Source: a virus. From it: DNA of 48,085 bases. The position numbers and the translations under genes were made by a program. Location of the stretch: positions 1 to 48,085 of the IMG/VR virus record IMGVR_UViG_3300017527_000493; one strand, written 5' to 3'. This document shows positions 14,757 through 23,479 of this stretch, one piece after another (within the stretch, counting starts at the first letter, position 1; every line of letters starts with the position of its first letter). The notes beneath the pieces were generated by a model. That model made no database searches. It was not told where the DNA came from and saw only the letters and a program-made list of their open reading frames with translations.

Positions 14757-15153
14757 GAAGGAAACCTTAGAAGAGTTTCAAGAAAGAGTATACAAAAATA
14801 AGGATGCTGGAAAGATATTTGCTATACCTAAACACTTAGTAAAGGATGTTAAAAAGTATGGGTTCTTAGTTACTATTAAAGGAAAGAGTAAACCGCTTTT
14901 CACAAACTTAAGACTACAAGTAGGTTATACAAAAATTAGTCCTTTTTATAAACAACTTTTAAAGGATGCTCATAGCCATTTGAAAAGGGGAGAGCCTCAT
15001 AAATTTGTAAAGACACTTGGTGGTGGTATCTACTGTAGATGCTGTTCTTATATATTACTTGAAGATAAAGAAGATATGGACATGTGTAGAGGTAGAACAG
15101 AATTTGTAGAATACTTATTAAAGGAAATAGAAAGTGGCAAGAAAAGCAGGTGA
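14749..15153 (+). CDS. Protein of unknown function with a CxxCC patch (134 aa)
   Basis: AAGGAGG lies upstream of the ATG at 14749. The helical N-terminal third is followed by a basic stretch (KHLVKDVKKYGFLVTIKGKSK) and a Cys cluster (IYCRCCSYILL, then C about 15 residues on) that could bind zinc. Located between polymerase and helicase-type ATPase genes, so a replication accessory role is possible. Confidence 0.6.
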   Translation: MNEKETLEEFQERVYKNKDAGKIFAIPKHLVKDVKKYGFLVTIKGKSKPLFTNLRLQVGYTKISPFYKQLLKDAHSHLKRGEPHKFVKTLGGGIYCRCCSYILLEDKEDMDMCRGRTEFVEYLLKEIESGKKSR

Positions 15154-16357
15154 TTGGATAGACAGTTATTTAAAGTTTACAAAGGACAGCGAACCACCTG
15201 AACTCTATAAGATGTGGGTAGGTATATCTGTACTTGCCTCTGCTTTACAAAGGAAAGTACATCTACAGTGGGAAAAGAAAGTATATCCTAATATGTATAT
15301 TGTACTTGTTGGTCCAAGTGGAAAGTGTAGGAAGGGAACAGCCATGTATCCAGGTGAGTCTTTATTAAGGAAGCTAGGTATACCTTTATCAGCGGAAGCG
15401 ATAACAAGAGAAGCTCTCATAAGGGAATTAGAGAATAGTATGAATGTCTCTGGTGCTGACATAGGTCAAGCACAGCATCTTGTTCACTCTTCCTTGACAG
15501 TATTTAGTAAGGAGTTGACAGTCTTTCTTGGTTATAATAATGTCAATCTAATGGCTGATATGACAGACTGGTATGACTGTGCAGACAACTGGACATACAG
15601 GACAAAGAATGCAGGTACTAATGAAATTGTAAATGTCTTTATGAATATGATAGGTGCAACAACACCAGACCTTATACAAAGTACTTTACCTAATGATGCT
15701 ATTGGTGGTGGTCTTTCAAGTAGAATTATATTTGTATATGAGAACAGAAAGAGTAAGTCTAATCCCGCACCATTCTTGACAAAGGCAGATACAGATTTAT
15801 TTGAAAGATTATTTTTAGACCTTGAAGAAATATCCCTACTGAAAGGGGAGTATGAAATTACATCAGAATTCCTTGATGTCTGGACTGAGTGGTACTTAGG
15901 ACAAGAAGACAACCCACCCTTTAGGGATGAAAGATTTGCTGGCTACTTTCAACGTAGACCTCATCATGCATTAAAACTCTCTTTGATTTTAACAGCAAGT
16001 AAGGGAGATGAGCAGATGATTACAAGTGATACCTTGAAACGAGCCATACAGATATTAGAGCAAACAGAAAAGAAGATGCCTCTTACATTCAGAGGTATGG
16101 GCTCAAGTGACTACTCAGTTATAACAGATAAAGTAATGAAGACTATTGCTAATGCCAGAGATACAGGTATACTGTTCTCAAGGTTATTGGGGTTACATTA
16201 CTATGATGCTGATAAGTTTATACTTGAGAAAATTGTGGATACACTCAGTACAATGAAGTACTGTGTTAAAGTCTATGAAGGAAATGATATGCTAATAAAA
16301 TATATCCACAAAGATAATAGAAAAGAAGATAAGGAGAAAACTAATGAAACAGAATAG
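15134..16357 (+). CDS. DUF3987-like replicative ATPase (407 aa)
   Basis: Begins at a GTG with AAGGA 8 nt upstream, overlapping the previous gene. A P-loop-like motif GPSGKCRKGT (60-69) follows WVGISVLASAL, the usual start of DUF3987 proteins, which have primase/helicase-associated ATPase cores. A strand with acid residues (LTVFSKELTVFLG) and a conserved-looking GGGLSSRIIFVYE stretch follow; the latter resembles the arginine-finger region of these proteins. The C-terminal third is helical, possibly a winged helix. I expect it to act as a helicase or loader with the PolA fusion. No separate primase or DnaB gene is visible. Confidence 0.7.
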   Translation: MARKAGDWIDSYLKFTKDSEPPELYKMWVGISVLASALQRKVHLQWEKKVYPNMYIVLVGPSGKCRKGTAMYPGESLLRKLGIPLSAEAITREALIRELENSMNVSGADIGQAQHLVHSSLTVFSKELTVFLGYNNVNLMADMTDWYDCADNWTYRTKNAGTNEIVNVFMNMIGATTPDLIQSTLPNDAIGGGLSSRIIFVYENRKSKSNPAPFLTKADTDLFERLFLDLEEISLLKGEYEITSEFLDVWTEWYLGQEDNPPFRDERFAGYFQRRPHHALKLSLILTASKGDEQMITSDTLKRAIQILEQTEKKMPLTFRGMGSSDYSVITDKVMKTIANARDTGILFSRLLGLHYYDADKFILEKIVDTLSTMKYCVKVYEGNDMLIKYIHKDNRKEDKEKTNETE

Positions 16358-16532
16358 ATATACAGAGCAAGATAGATATGAGATAGCAAGAAAGGATTCA
16401 ATAGGGTTTCTTGTATATTTCTTATTTATATACATAGTAACTGTAATAGTATCCTTTTGGTTAGGTACAAAATATCCACAGTTGGTTGAAGATGATGCTG
16501 TGTTGAAAAATTCAACAGAGGTTGTACAATGA
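16344..16532 (+). CDS. Small membrane protein (62 aa)
   Basis: Overlaps the ATPase gene end; AAGGAG precedes the ATG. A charged N-terminus (about 20 residues) is followed by one hydrophobic helix (GFLVYFLFIYIVTVIVSFWLG, split by no charge) and a short tail. The last codons contain palindrome site 3 (encoding VLKNSTE). Confidence 0.65.
   Translation: MKQNRYTEQDRYEIARKDSIGFLVYFLFIYIVTVIVSFWLGTKYPQLVEDDAVLKNSTEVVQ
16501..16517 (+). promoter_or_regulatory. Dispersed 17-bp palindrome, site 3
   Basis: TGTTGAAAAATTCAACA, identical to sites 1 and 2, within the end of the membrane protein gene and 11 bp before the ATG at 16529. Confidence 0.75.
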
Positions 16533-16843
16533 ATTCCTTACAGCAAAAAGTACATCAAAGGTTATCAGAGATATTGGGAAAACTTGAATATAAAGGTTGG
16601 GTAACTATACCAATCAAACCTTTTAGATTACGTAATTACACTTTATCACAACTACTGATGGCGATGAATATATTACGAGATAAAAGAAAAGATTTAATAT
16701 TTTATTATGCTTCTTATCCCGACCCTGATAATAAAAAAGGAATTTTTGTTATCAATCAAGAAACAAGTGTAATTGGGTTCGACCTAACAAAATCTGTCCT
16801 TGAACAAGAGGACTTAGAGAAAATATATGAGGTAATTAAATGA
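16529..16843 (+). CDS. Protein of unknown function (104 aa)
   Basis: ATGA overlap; palindrome site 3 lies directly upstream. A helical N-terminus (LQQKVHQRLSEILGKLEYKGW) is followed by strands (LIFYYASYPDPDNKKGIFVI). Not recognised. It heads a run of six small genes of similar size before the convergent point. Confidence 0.6.
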   Translation: MNSLQQKVHQRLSEILGKLEYKGWVTIPIKPFRLRNYTLSQLLMAMNILRDKRKDLIFYYASYPDPDNKKGIFVINQETSVIGFDLTKSVLEQEDLEKIYEVIK

Positions 16844-17025
16844 AAGATAAGTATGTAAAAATGCCGAGAGGCAAAGTAGTACACATAATAAAAGAGTTTG
16901 GTGAATATTGGGATTCATCAATTGGAAGGACTGTTTGTAATCTTAATTTTTATGAAGTTGATACAAGATATAAACAAAAACCTAAAATGCCATTATGCAC
17001 AAATTGTTTAGCAAGGAGTAATTAA
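16840..17025 (+). CDS. Small zinc-site protein (61 aa)
   Basis: ATGA overlap. The pattern VVHIIKEFG, then TVCNLNF, then LCTNCLAR near the end matches a common phage small-protein layout in which one central Cys and a C-terminal Cys-x2-Cys pair (with a His) bind zinc. Role unknown. Confidence 0.6.
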   Translation: MKDKYVKMPRGKVVHIIKEFGEYWDSSIGRTVCNLNFYEVDTRYKQKPKMPLCTNCLARSN

Positions 17026-17340
17026 ATGACTTGGCAAGAAATATACACAAAGTACAAAGATACTAAATTGATGAAAGAGTTTGATAAATACACTCAACAG
17101 TTTTCACTTTTAGAAGTTTGGATTATGACATCTAACATCAAAGACATTTGGGGATATTTAATAGTATTCGCTGAAACGAAAGGTTGGAAATTCTTATTGA
17201 ATGAAGAAGTCGGTACTAAAAGATGGGGAGCAGAAGTAGAAAAGTATAAAGAATGCACTCCTTATTTATTTGAAATATTAGACAATATTGAACAAGCAAT
17301 GCTTTGGTGTGCAGATAAATTCTTTGAGGTATCAAAATGA
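17026..17340 (+). CDS. Protein of unknown function (104 aa)
   Basis: The start directly follows the previous stop; AAGGAGTAATTAA lies upstream. Helical, rich in Trp, Tyr and Lys (MTWQEIYTKYKDTKLMKEF; FLLNEEVGTKRWGAEVEKYKE). No motif is recognised. Confidence 0.6.
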   Translation: MTWQEIYTKYKDTKLMKEFDKYTQQFSLLEVWIMTSNIKDIWGYLIVFAETKGWKFLLNEEVGTKRWGAEVEKYKECTPYLFEILDNIEQAMLWCADKFFEVSK

Positions 17341-17546
17341 CTAAAATACAAACAATCTTATCAAAATACCTAAGCGACATTCCAATGTCTAAACATCGAG
17401 CGGAAAAATTTGTCGCTGAATTGGAAGAGTATGTTGAATCGGAAAAAGAAAAGTTAGAGAAAGAAAATGCTCTATTGTATGACCATCTTTTTAATGTTCA
17501 CTACTGTAATTGTAATATAGACTTTAATCCACCAAAGGAGAAGTAA
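17337..17546 (+). CDS. Small coiled-coil protein (69 aa)
   Basis: ATGA overlap. Residues about 22-48 form a likely coiled coil (FVAELEEYVESEKEKLEKEN). A His/Cys patch (HYCNCN) follows. It overlaps the next start by one base. Function unknown. Confidence 0.6.
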   Translation: MTKIQTILSKYLSDIPMSKHRAEKFVAELEEYVESEKEKLEKENALLYDHLFNVHYCNCNIDFNPPKEK

Positions 17547-17785
17547 TGAAACTAATAGATGATAAAGGAAATATATCACCCTATATAAAAGTAGGTTCAT
17601 ACATAAAGCCTACACTTGAAGGTAGAATATTTTCCATCACAGTAGATAGGTCAGAGATAATTCACTTTGAGAACTTCCCAAATGCTAAGGGCGAGAGAGG
17701 GATATGGATGAATTATGCTGGATACTTAAAGAGTATGATGGCAGACCCAAGCAAAGACATTAACATTAATGAGGAAGAATCATGA
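17546..17785 (+). CDS. Protein of unknown function (79 aa)
   Basis: AAAGGAGAAGTA precedes the ATG. Beta-rich (ISPYIKVGSYIKPTLEGRIFSITVDRSEIIHF) with an acidic tail. Not recognised. Confidence 0.6.
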   Translation: MKLIDDKGNISPYIKVGSYIKPTLEGRIFSITVDRSEIIHFENFPNAKGERGIWMNYAGYLKSMMADPSKDININEEES

Positions 17786-18150
17786 AAACAAATAAAAAAA
17801 GAATAGAACTTTTATCAAAGGAAATAGAACACATAGCTTACAAATTAAGCAAGATTCAAGTTGCTATAGATAAATTAAATAATTGGCTTGCTGATAAAGA
17901 GAACTTTCAAAACAAAGAGCGTGAGGATGTAATGAACTTTTTAGATGATAAGGTACTACCAACTATTAAATCCTGTGACAAACATCTTGCTCCAAAGATA
18001 AAAGAAAAGTGGATTATTGCTGCTGACTTAGAGTGGTTTGATTCTACAGTTGATAAACTATTAGCAGCTGGTATAAAGAATCCTGTACCAAGAGTAGTTC
18101 AACTTCGTACAATTAGAGAGGGTATGGCTAAGAGGGAAAAGAGTGGATAG
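17782..18150 (+). CDS. Helical protein of unknown function (122 aa)
   Basis: ATGA overlap. The product is helical throughout, with heptad-like leucines (IELLSKEIEHIAYKLSKIQ) suggesting a coiled coil. It is the last plus-strand gene: only 7 bp separate its stop from the stop of the 1773-aa minus-strand gene. Confidence 0.65.
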   Translation: MKTNKKRIELLSKEIEHIAYKLSKIQVAIDKLNNWLADKENFQNKEREDVMNFLDDKVLPTIKSCDKHLAPKIKEKWIIAADLEWFDSTVDKLLAAGIKNPVPRVVQLRTIREGMAKREKSG

Positions 18151-18157
18151 ACGTACA

Positions 18158-21100
18158 TTAGCGAGGCTCATCATCAAGGTCATAATCAATAAGGTCATAG
18201 TTCAATAGTATCTTCTCAACTCTTTCGATGAAGTTGTTTGTCATCTTCTCATATTTCACAGGGTCAATATAAGCAGACTTCTCAAGTAGTTTATGTACGT
18301 CACGAGAGAAGGCTGTCTTAAGACTCTTCACACTCATAGTTGCTCTCACAGGTTTTATATCTCGTAAGTAGGTAAAAGTAAAGGGTTGTGTTAAAGCAGA
18401 GAACCAAGCACTTGATTCCTTTGCTAAGGCTCTACGTGCACCTGGCTCCTCAATACCTTGTCCTAACTTAAGTACACCTACAATGTTCACGAGACTGTAC
18501 TTCATGCGTTTCCATAATTTAATTAGAGGGTCATCAAAAGCATAGGTAATAGGGTCTCCATTAGGTTGCCTATTTGCTTGTACCTCAAGTGCTACCCTAT
18601 AAAGAGGATGTATTTCCCACTTGTTACTTGTGGTAAACCGCTTGATACTATTATCTACTTCTGGTTTCATAGCATCTCTTGCTCTATACAAATACTTAAG
18701 GAACATATTGTGAGGGCCTGACCAAGTTAAGACTGATTCCTTTGGACCCTTCTCTGTCTCAGTCTCCTTTACATATCTCCTTCCCCATTCATCCCTTTCA
18801 AAGCCAAGTGAAGTTAAAAGAATATCAAAGCCTCCAACAATTGCAAGTGTTCTCATCATAGACATCATGTTTCTTTTGGCTTGTGTACTTGTTTTTACTG
18901 TTGGGTCTATAGTTTCAGCAGTTCCTTTTAGCATATTAATATACAGTTTACCCATAGCAATCTTAAATGTAGGTGTGAAGAATATCCTGTTAAGATGTTT
19001 TCTTGTATTGGCAGGTACACCAGCATAGTCACCATGAAACAAGGCTGCTCTCTGTGCAGCATCATACTTAGACATACCAACTTTCTCAGTTAGGTATAGG
19101 GCAGAGTTTACTCTTACTACATTATCAAGAAGCCATGCAGTTTTCCAAGACATATTATAATAGGACTTAACCGCTTTAATAGGATTGATACCAACACCTC
19201 TGTATATAGGTATAGTAGAACCAAAGAAGTTAGCAAGATGCAGTTCCATTTCTGAACCATAGACACCTGCTTTCTTTCCTCCTACAAACATAGCGTTCAT
19301 AGCATCCATATGTCCCTTCAAGGGATTAGGGAAGGGTGTAGAAAATAAACCACTTTGCTTGAAGCTTTGATAGTCCTCACCTTGCTCGAGCACCATTTTC
19401 ATAGCTCTATGCAAACGAGTGTATGATTTAGGATTGATTGGATTGAAAGACCCAAGCATAGCAGCCTGTACCATATCATACATAGGTAGAAATACAGGAT
19501 TCCAAAAGGCTGTCATCTTCGCTACATTTAACACCTTTGAAGGTAAGCCAATTGAATCGACTCTCTTTGTTATATCACCTAAGAATTCATTAAGAGAATT
19601 TTTAACAATATAATTCCTAACAAAAGGAAGGTTAGAGGCTGGATGTGCAAATCCCTCTGGTATATGCTTAGACCTCTTCTTCGCTTTTGTAAGTGGATGA
19701 TGTCTAACAGCATCATCTTTAATAGCTGCCTCACGTAATGCTATGTTAGCAAAGTCCTTTCCCTTTCTATATGAGTATGAGGATATGATATCACCAAGCT
19801 TTATATCTTCTCTTTTAATTGCAAACTCCTTAAGAGATTCATATGTACCTTCAGCTTTTATGAGGTCAGCAATCTTCATTGATTTCCTACCTCTTCTCAC
19901 TACGATTGATAGAATTTTCTTTGTTGCTCTTGGGTTATATGAGTATTTACTTTCAAGCCACAGAGCAAGGGGAATTGGTACAAAGTTCATTCTATTTGTA
20001 ATCTTTAATACATCTCTTAAGTCACCAGCTTTCTTTATCCTTTTAGGCGTTGTTGGTTTGCCTTCTACTTCTTGAAGTTGCTCACTAATAGTAGCCTGCA
20101 TTCTTTCCACAAAACCCTGTTTCATTTCACCAGACTCTATATACTCTTGCTTTGATGTCTTAAGATAATCATCAAGCATGTTATAAGCAGGTGTTAATGC
20201 TTCAATCTCTGCATCTGTTAGAATGTTACCATCAAGAGTTTCTTTCTTTTGCTCCCATATATCAAGGTCTTCATATATAAGTACAAGGTCATTTAGCATC
20301 TTGCCCGCATCCTTTCTGGAATATCCCTGTTGTACGAGAGACTTGTGCATACCTCTTACCAGCTGTAAGCCTTGGTCTTGATGATGGCTCATGATTGAAG
20401 CCATTCTTTTTGCTACTGAACCTATATACTTCCAACCAAATCTTTTTGCTTTTGCTTCTATATCTACTCTATCAAGCACACCATAATACATCTTTCTTGC
20501 TATGTCCCTTATGGAATTAGACCTTCCTTCTACAGCACGTGGGTCTGAGTATGGTTCATACTTGTTATTATATAATGAGCTAAAGAAGTCATTCATCTCT
20601 TTGGATACTTCTATGTTAGGGTTGATATTAACTACACCTTCATAGAGATTTATCAAAGCTCTCTGTATCTTCTCAAAGATTGGTATATATTCTTTGTTCT
20701 TTACAGTACCTGTCTTGTGCCACTCTACATAATGTTCAGCAAATGATTCTTCATTAGCTCGTGTCCATACACCACCTTTTACTTTAAAGAGTTTCTCTGC
20801 TTTCTTCAGTTCTGTTTCTGTTAAATCCCTTCTAAGAATGTGACCAAGCTCATGGAACATAGTTTCTGTATTGGCTGATTTGAAAGCATGTATAATAGTA
20901 GGACCATCAGAGTCAAACTCAACTGCTCCTCTATACTCACCAGTGCTTGAACTATGGAAGAATGTTTTATCCTTTCCAAGTTCAAGTTCTTGTTGTAAAT
21001 CCCCTTCATCGCTGTACCTTTTCAGCATTTCTCCATCTTCTGATATCTGCATTACAGCAGCCTTACCAGCATAGACAGGAACTAAATCTCTTTGTTTCTT

Positions 21101-23479
21101 TGTTAGATAGAAGTAGGCTTCAGCATTCACAGCTTCCTGTTCAATGAACATCTTTTTGTATATATCAAGTCTTTCAGGAAAATTTCTCTTAAAGTAATCA
21201 GCTGTACCTTTATAATATTTTGGAAATAAGCTTGCTATCTGTGCTTGAGCTGTATGTCTTTTCCTACCTTGTTCAACAACATCCTTATTATATATAGTAT
21301 TTCTAATGGCAGACATTATTCTATCAACTTGCTCTCTCTGATAGTTATTAGATGCAAGTAGCTGTTCATACCACATCAAAGCCCTATTAATTGCACCCTT
21401 CCTATTAACCATTAGGACATCTCTATAAGGACCATCACCTATAGTTGTTCGTAGTGCTTTATTCAGCAGTCGAGAAAAATGCTGTGTAAAATGATTTACC
21501 TCATTTGTATCAAGAGCAAGTCCATTTCCCATAAGGGTATGATGAAATAGTATAGTCTTTATATGTTTCTCAAGAGTGGAAGATGGATATACTTTAGCTA
21601 TATAATCATCTATATCATAATCTTTCTTCTTAAGAAAGTCTGCAATTATCTTAGAATCATCAGCAAGACCATAGAAATTCTCATACTTTGGCATGTGAAG
21701 AAAACCTTCTCTATCCTGTATAAGATGTTGTATCTCATGTGTGAACATAGCCTTTTGAAAAGTTTCATTAGGCATGGTAGGAAACTTTTGCTTTATTGGG
21801 TTGTTACCTACCTTCCAGGGGTCTATTGTAATTGCCTTATTATAAGGGTCATAAGTACCAAACACTCTTTCTGGTAGATGTCTTAAAGAAACATCAGCAT
21901 CTTTCATGTCTGGATATAAGCGGAACAGGGTTTCATAATCTATAACATCTTGTAATCTTAAGTTGTAGACTTCCTCATTGTTGGATAGTGCATTATGGAA
22001 GGGTTGCTTTATGGTCATAAGTTCTGGGTTAATTCTCAGCTTCCATGCATTATCCTGTTCTGTATAGAACCAACCATACTTCTTGAATACCTCATGCTTA
22101 TTTACACCAGACTGTATTGCTTTCTTTGCTTCATCAAGGTTGTCTTTTTCAATCTTTGTAAGTCTTGAATCCTCTGGTCTTATCATGTTGAATAGAATAT
22201 CTGTATCATACTCTTCCATGAAATGTTTAAGCTCTTCAACTCTACTTTGTACTACCTTTAATTCATCCTCAGCCATGACCTCCGCTATAGACTTATCATT
22301 CTTTGCTCCTCTTACCTTAGCTGACATTATCCACATGTCTATGTGTTCTTCAGACATGTTTGGTATAGCAATTTTTGTCTCTTCTCTAATTCTATTGATA
22401 GCTTCTTGGTCAGCCATATCCTGTGTTAAGGATATAATACTTTCCTTTTGAGATAAGGATATTCCTCGTGCTGCTGGTCCAAGTACACCACCCGCAATTG
22501 CTCCAAACAAAAAGGATTTACCTGTGCCTGACACCATAGCTTCCATAGTTCTAATATCTGGATTGTATGTTGCCTCAAAAAGATTAGAAGTAAAGTTCTG
22601 AAGGACTTCTTCTGAACCCTCAATGATAGCACCTTCAGCAATACTTGCTGGTAACACTTTCATAATCAGCTTAATAGCCTCATCCTTTTGTCCCTTTAAA
22701 TAATGTGCACCTAATTTAGCAAGTGTTGCTGGCTTAACAGCTGTAACTTTAGTAACAAAGGTGAACATACTTAACGCTTCAATACCTACTTGAAGTAGGG
22801 CAGAACCAAGTGCAGTAGATACTTCTCTATAGGTAGAAAAGTCCTTACCTGTTTCAAGTTCTTCCTCCTCCATCTTATAAAGCTGGTCTGCATATTCTGT
22901 TACACCAGTCCACAATAACCAAGAGGCACCTACTACAGCTCCTACAGATGTCTTACCTGCTGCTTTTAGACCATATACAGCAAGCTGTGGTGCAATAGAA
23001 CTTGCTAACTCTCCTGCACTACCAGAAATACCACTCTCATATCTCTTTGCCATTTCCTGCCTTATCCACTTAGACCTTTCATGGTCACCACCTAACTGAG
23101 CCATTGTAGCTTGATATTGGTCAAAGGTATTTGCGTAGAAAGCATTTAAAAAATTAATACCTGCTTTGAAAGAAAGCTCTTCATCATCAGGATTTAGTTC
23201 ATAAGGAGGTCCACCATACTGTCCTTCAGAGAGGAGCCGAGACTGAATCGTGGATAGCGTTCTTTTCTCAGCCCCCTCTAAAGTATCCGATTCAGGAGTA
23301 GGCACGGAGCCATTCTTCTGCAAGGATAAAGGTCCTAAGGGCATTGTTAAAGAGGAAAGAGTTCTTACTCCTTTTTCTTTTTCACCCTCATTAGTTTTCA
23401 CATCCTCATCTGTTATGAGGGCTCTCGGTGTTGGATTCAGCGCAATAGCAATATCTTCTAATGTTCTTGGTTCAGCCAT
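18158..23479 (-). CDS. Giant virion/ejection protein with two HExxH motifs (1773 aa)
   Basis: By size and by position at the end of the structural arm this is a podovirus internal (DNA-ejection) protein, or a polyvalent protein delivered with the DNA. Residues about 150-350 hold Ala/Gly-rich hydrophobic helices that could insert in membranes. Two zinc-peptidase-like motifs occur: HEIQH (581-585) and HELGH (876-880), the latter with SFAEHYVEW about 30 residues on as a likely third ligand. The C-terminal third (after about 1330) is helical and aromatic and resembles large polyvalent protein domains. One or both HExxH sites may cut the cell wall or a host protein. No lysozyme or transglycosylase motif was seen. 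Confidence 0.75.
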   Translation of the reverse strand: MAEPRTLEDIAIALNPTPRALITDEDVKTNEGEKEKGVRTLSSLTMPLGPLSLQKNGSVPTPESDTLEGAEKRTLSTIQSRLLSEGQYGGPPYELNPDDEELSFKAGINFLNAFYANTFDQYQATMAQLGGDHERSKWIRQEMAKRYESGISGSAGELASSIAPQLAVYGLKAAGKTSVGAVVGASWLLWTGVTEYADQLYKMEEEELETGKDFSTYREVSTALGSALLQVGIEALSMFTFVTKVTAVKPATLAKLGAHYLKGQKDEAIKLIMKVLPASIAEGAIIEGSEEVLQNFTSNLFEATYNPDIRTMEAMVSGTGKSFLFGAIAGGVLGPAARGISLSQKESIISLTQDMADQEAINRIREETKIAIPNMSEEHIDMWIMSAKVRGAKNDKSIAEVMAEDELKVVQSRVEELKHFMEEYDTDILFNMIRPEDSRLTKIEKDNLDEAKKAIQSGVNKHEVFKKYGWFYTEQDNAWKLRINPELMTIKQPFHNALSNNEEVYNLRLQDVIDYETLFRLYPDMKDADVSLRHLPERVFGTYDPYNKAITIDPWKVGNNPIKQKFPTMPNETFQKAMFTHEIQHLIQDREGFLHMPKYENFYGLADDSKIIADFLKKKDYDIDDYIAKVYPSSTLEKHIKTILFHHTLMGNGLALDTNEVNHFTQHFSRLLNKALRTTIGDGPYRDVLMVNRKGAINRALMWYEQLLASNNYQREQVDRIMSAIRNTIYNKDVVEQGRKRHTAQAQIASLFPKYYKGTADYFKRNFPERLDIYKKMFIEQEAVNAEAYFYLTKKQRDLVPVYAGKAAVMQISEDGEMLKRYSDEGDLQQELELGKDKTFFHSSSTGEYRGAVEFDSDGPTIIHAFKSANTETMFHELGHILRRDLTETELKKAEKLFKVKGGVWTRANEESFAEHYVEWHKTGTVKNKEYIPIFEKIQRALINLYEGVVNINPNIEVSKEMNDFFSSLYNNKYEPYSDPRAVEGRSNSIRDIARKMYYGVLDRVDIEAKAKRFGWKYIGSVAKRMASIMSHHQDQGLQLVRGMHKSLVQQGYSRKDAGKMLNDLVLIYEDLDIWEQKKETLDGNILTDAEIEALTPAYNMLDDYLKTSKQEYIESGEMKQGFVERMQATISEQLQEVEGKPTTPKRIKKAGDLRDVLKITNRMNFVPIPLALWLESKYSYNPRATKKILSIVVRRGRKSMKIADLIKAEGTYESLKEFAIKREDIKLGDIISSYSYRKGKDFANIALREAAIKDDAVRHHPLTKAKKRSKHIPEGFAHPASNLPFVRNYIVKNSLNEFLGDITKRVDSIGLPSKVLNVAKMTAFWNPVFLPMYDMVQAAMLGSFNPINPKSYTRLHRAMKMVLEQGEDYQSFKQSGLFSTPFPNPLKGHMDAMNAMFVGGKKAGVYGSEMELHLANFFGSTIPIYRGVGINPIKAVKSYYNMSWKTAWLLDNVVRVNSALYLTEKVGMSKYDAAQRAALFHGDYAGVPANTRKHLNRIFFTPTFKIAMGKLYINMLKGTAETIDPTVKTSTQAKRNMMSMMRTLAIVGGFDILLTSLGFERDEWGRRYVKETETEKGPKESVLTWSGPHNMFLKYLYRARDAMKPEVDNSIKRFTTSNKWEIHPLYRVALEVQANRQPNGDPITYAFDDPLIKLWKRMKYSLVNIVGVLKLGQGIEEPGARRALAKESSAWFSALTQPFTFTYLRDIKPVRATMSVKSLKTAFSRDVHKLLEKSAYIDPVKYEKMTNNFIERVEKILLNYDLIDYDLDDEPR

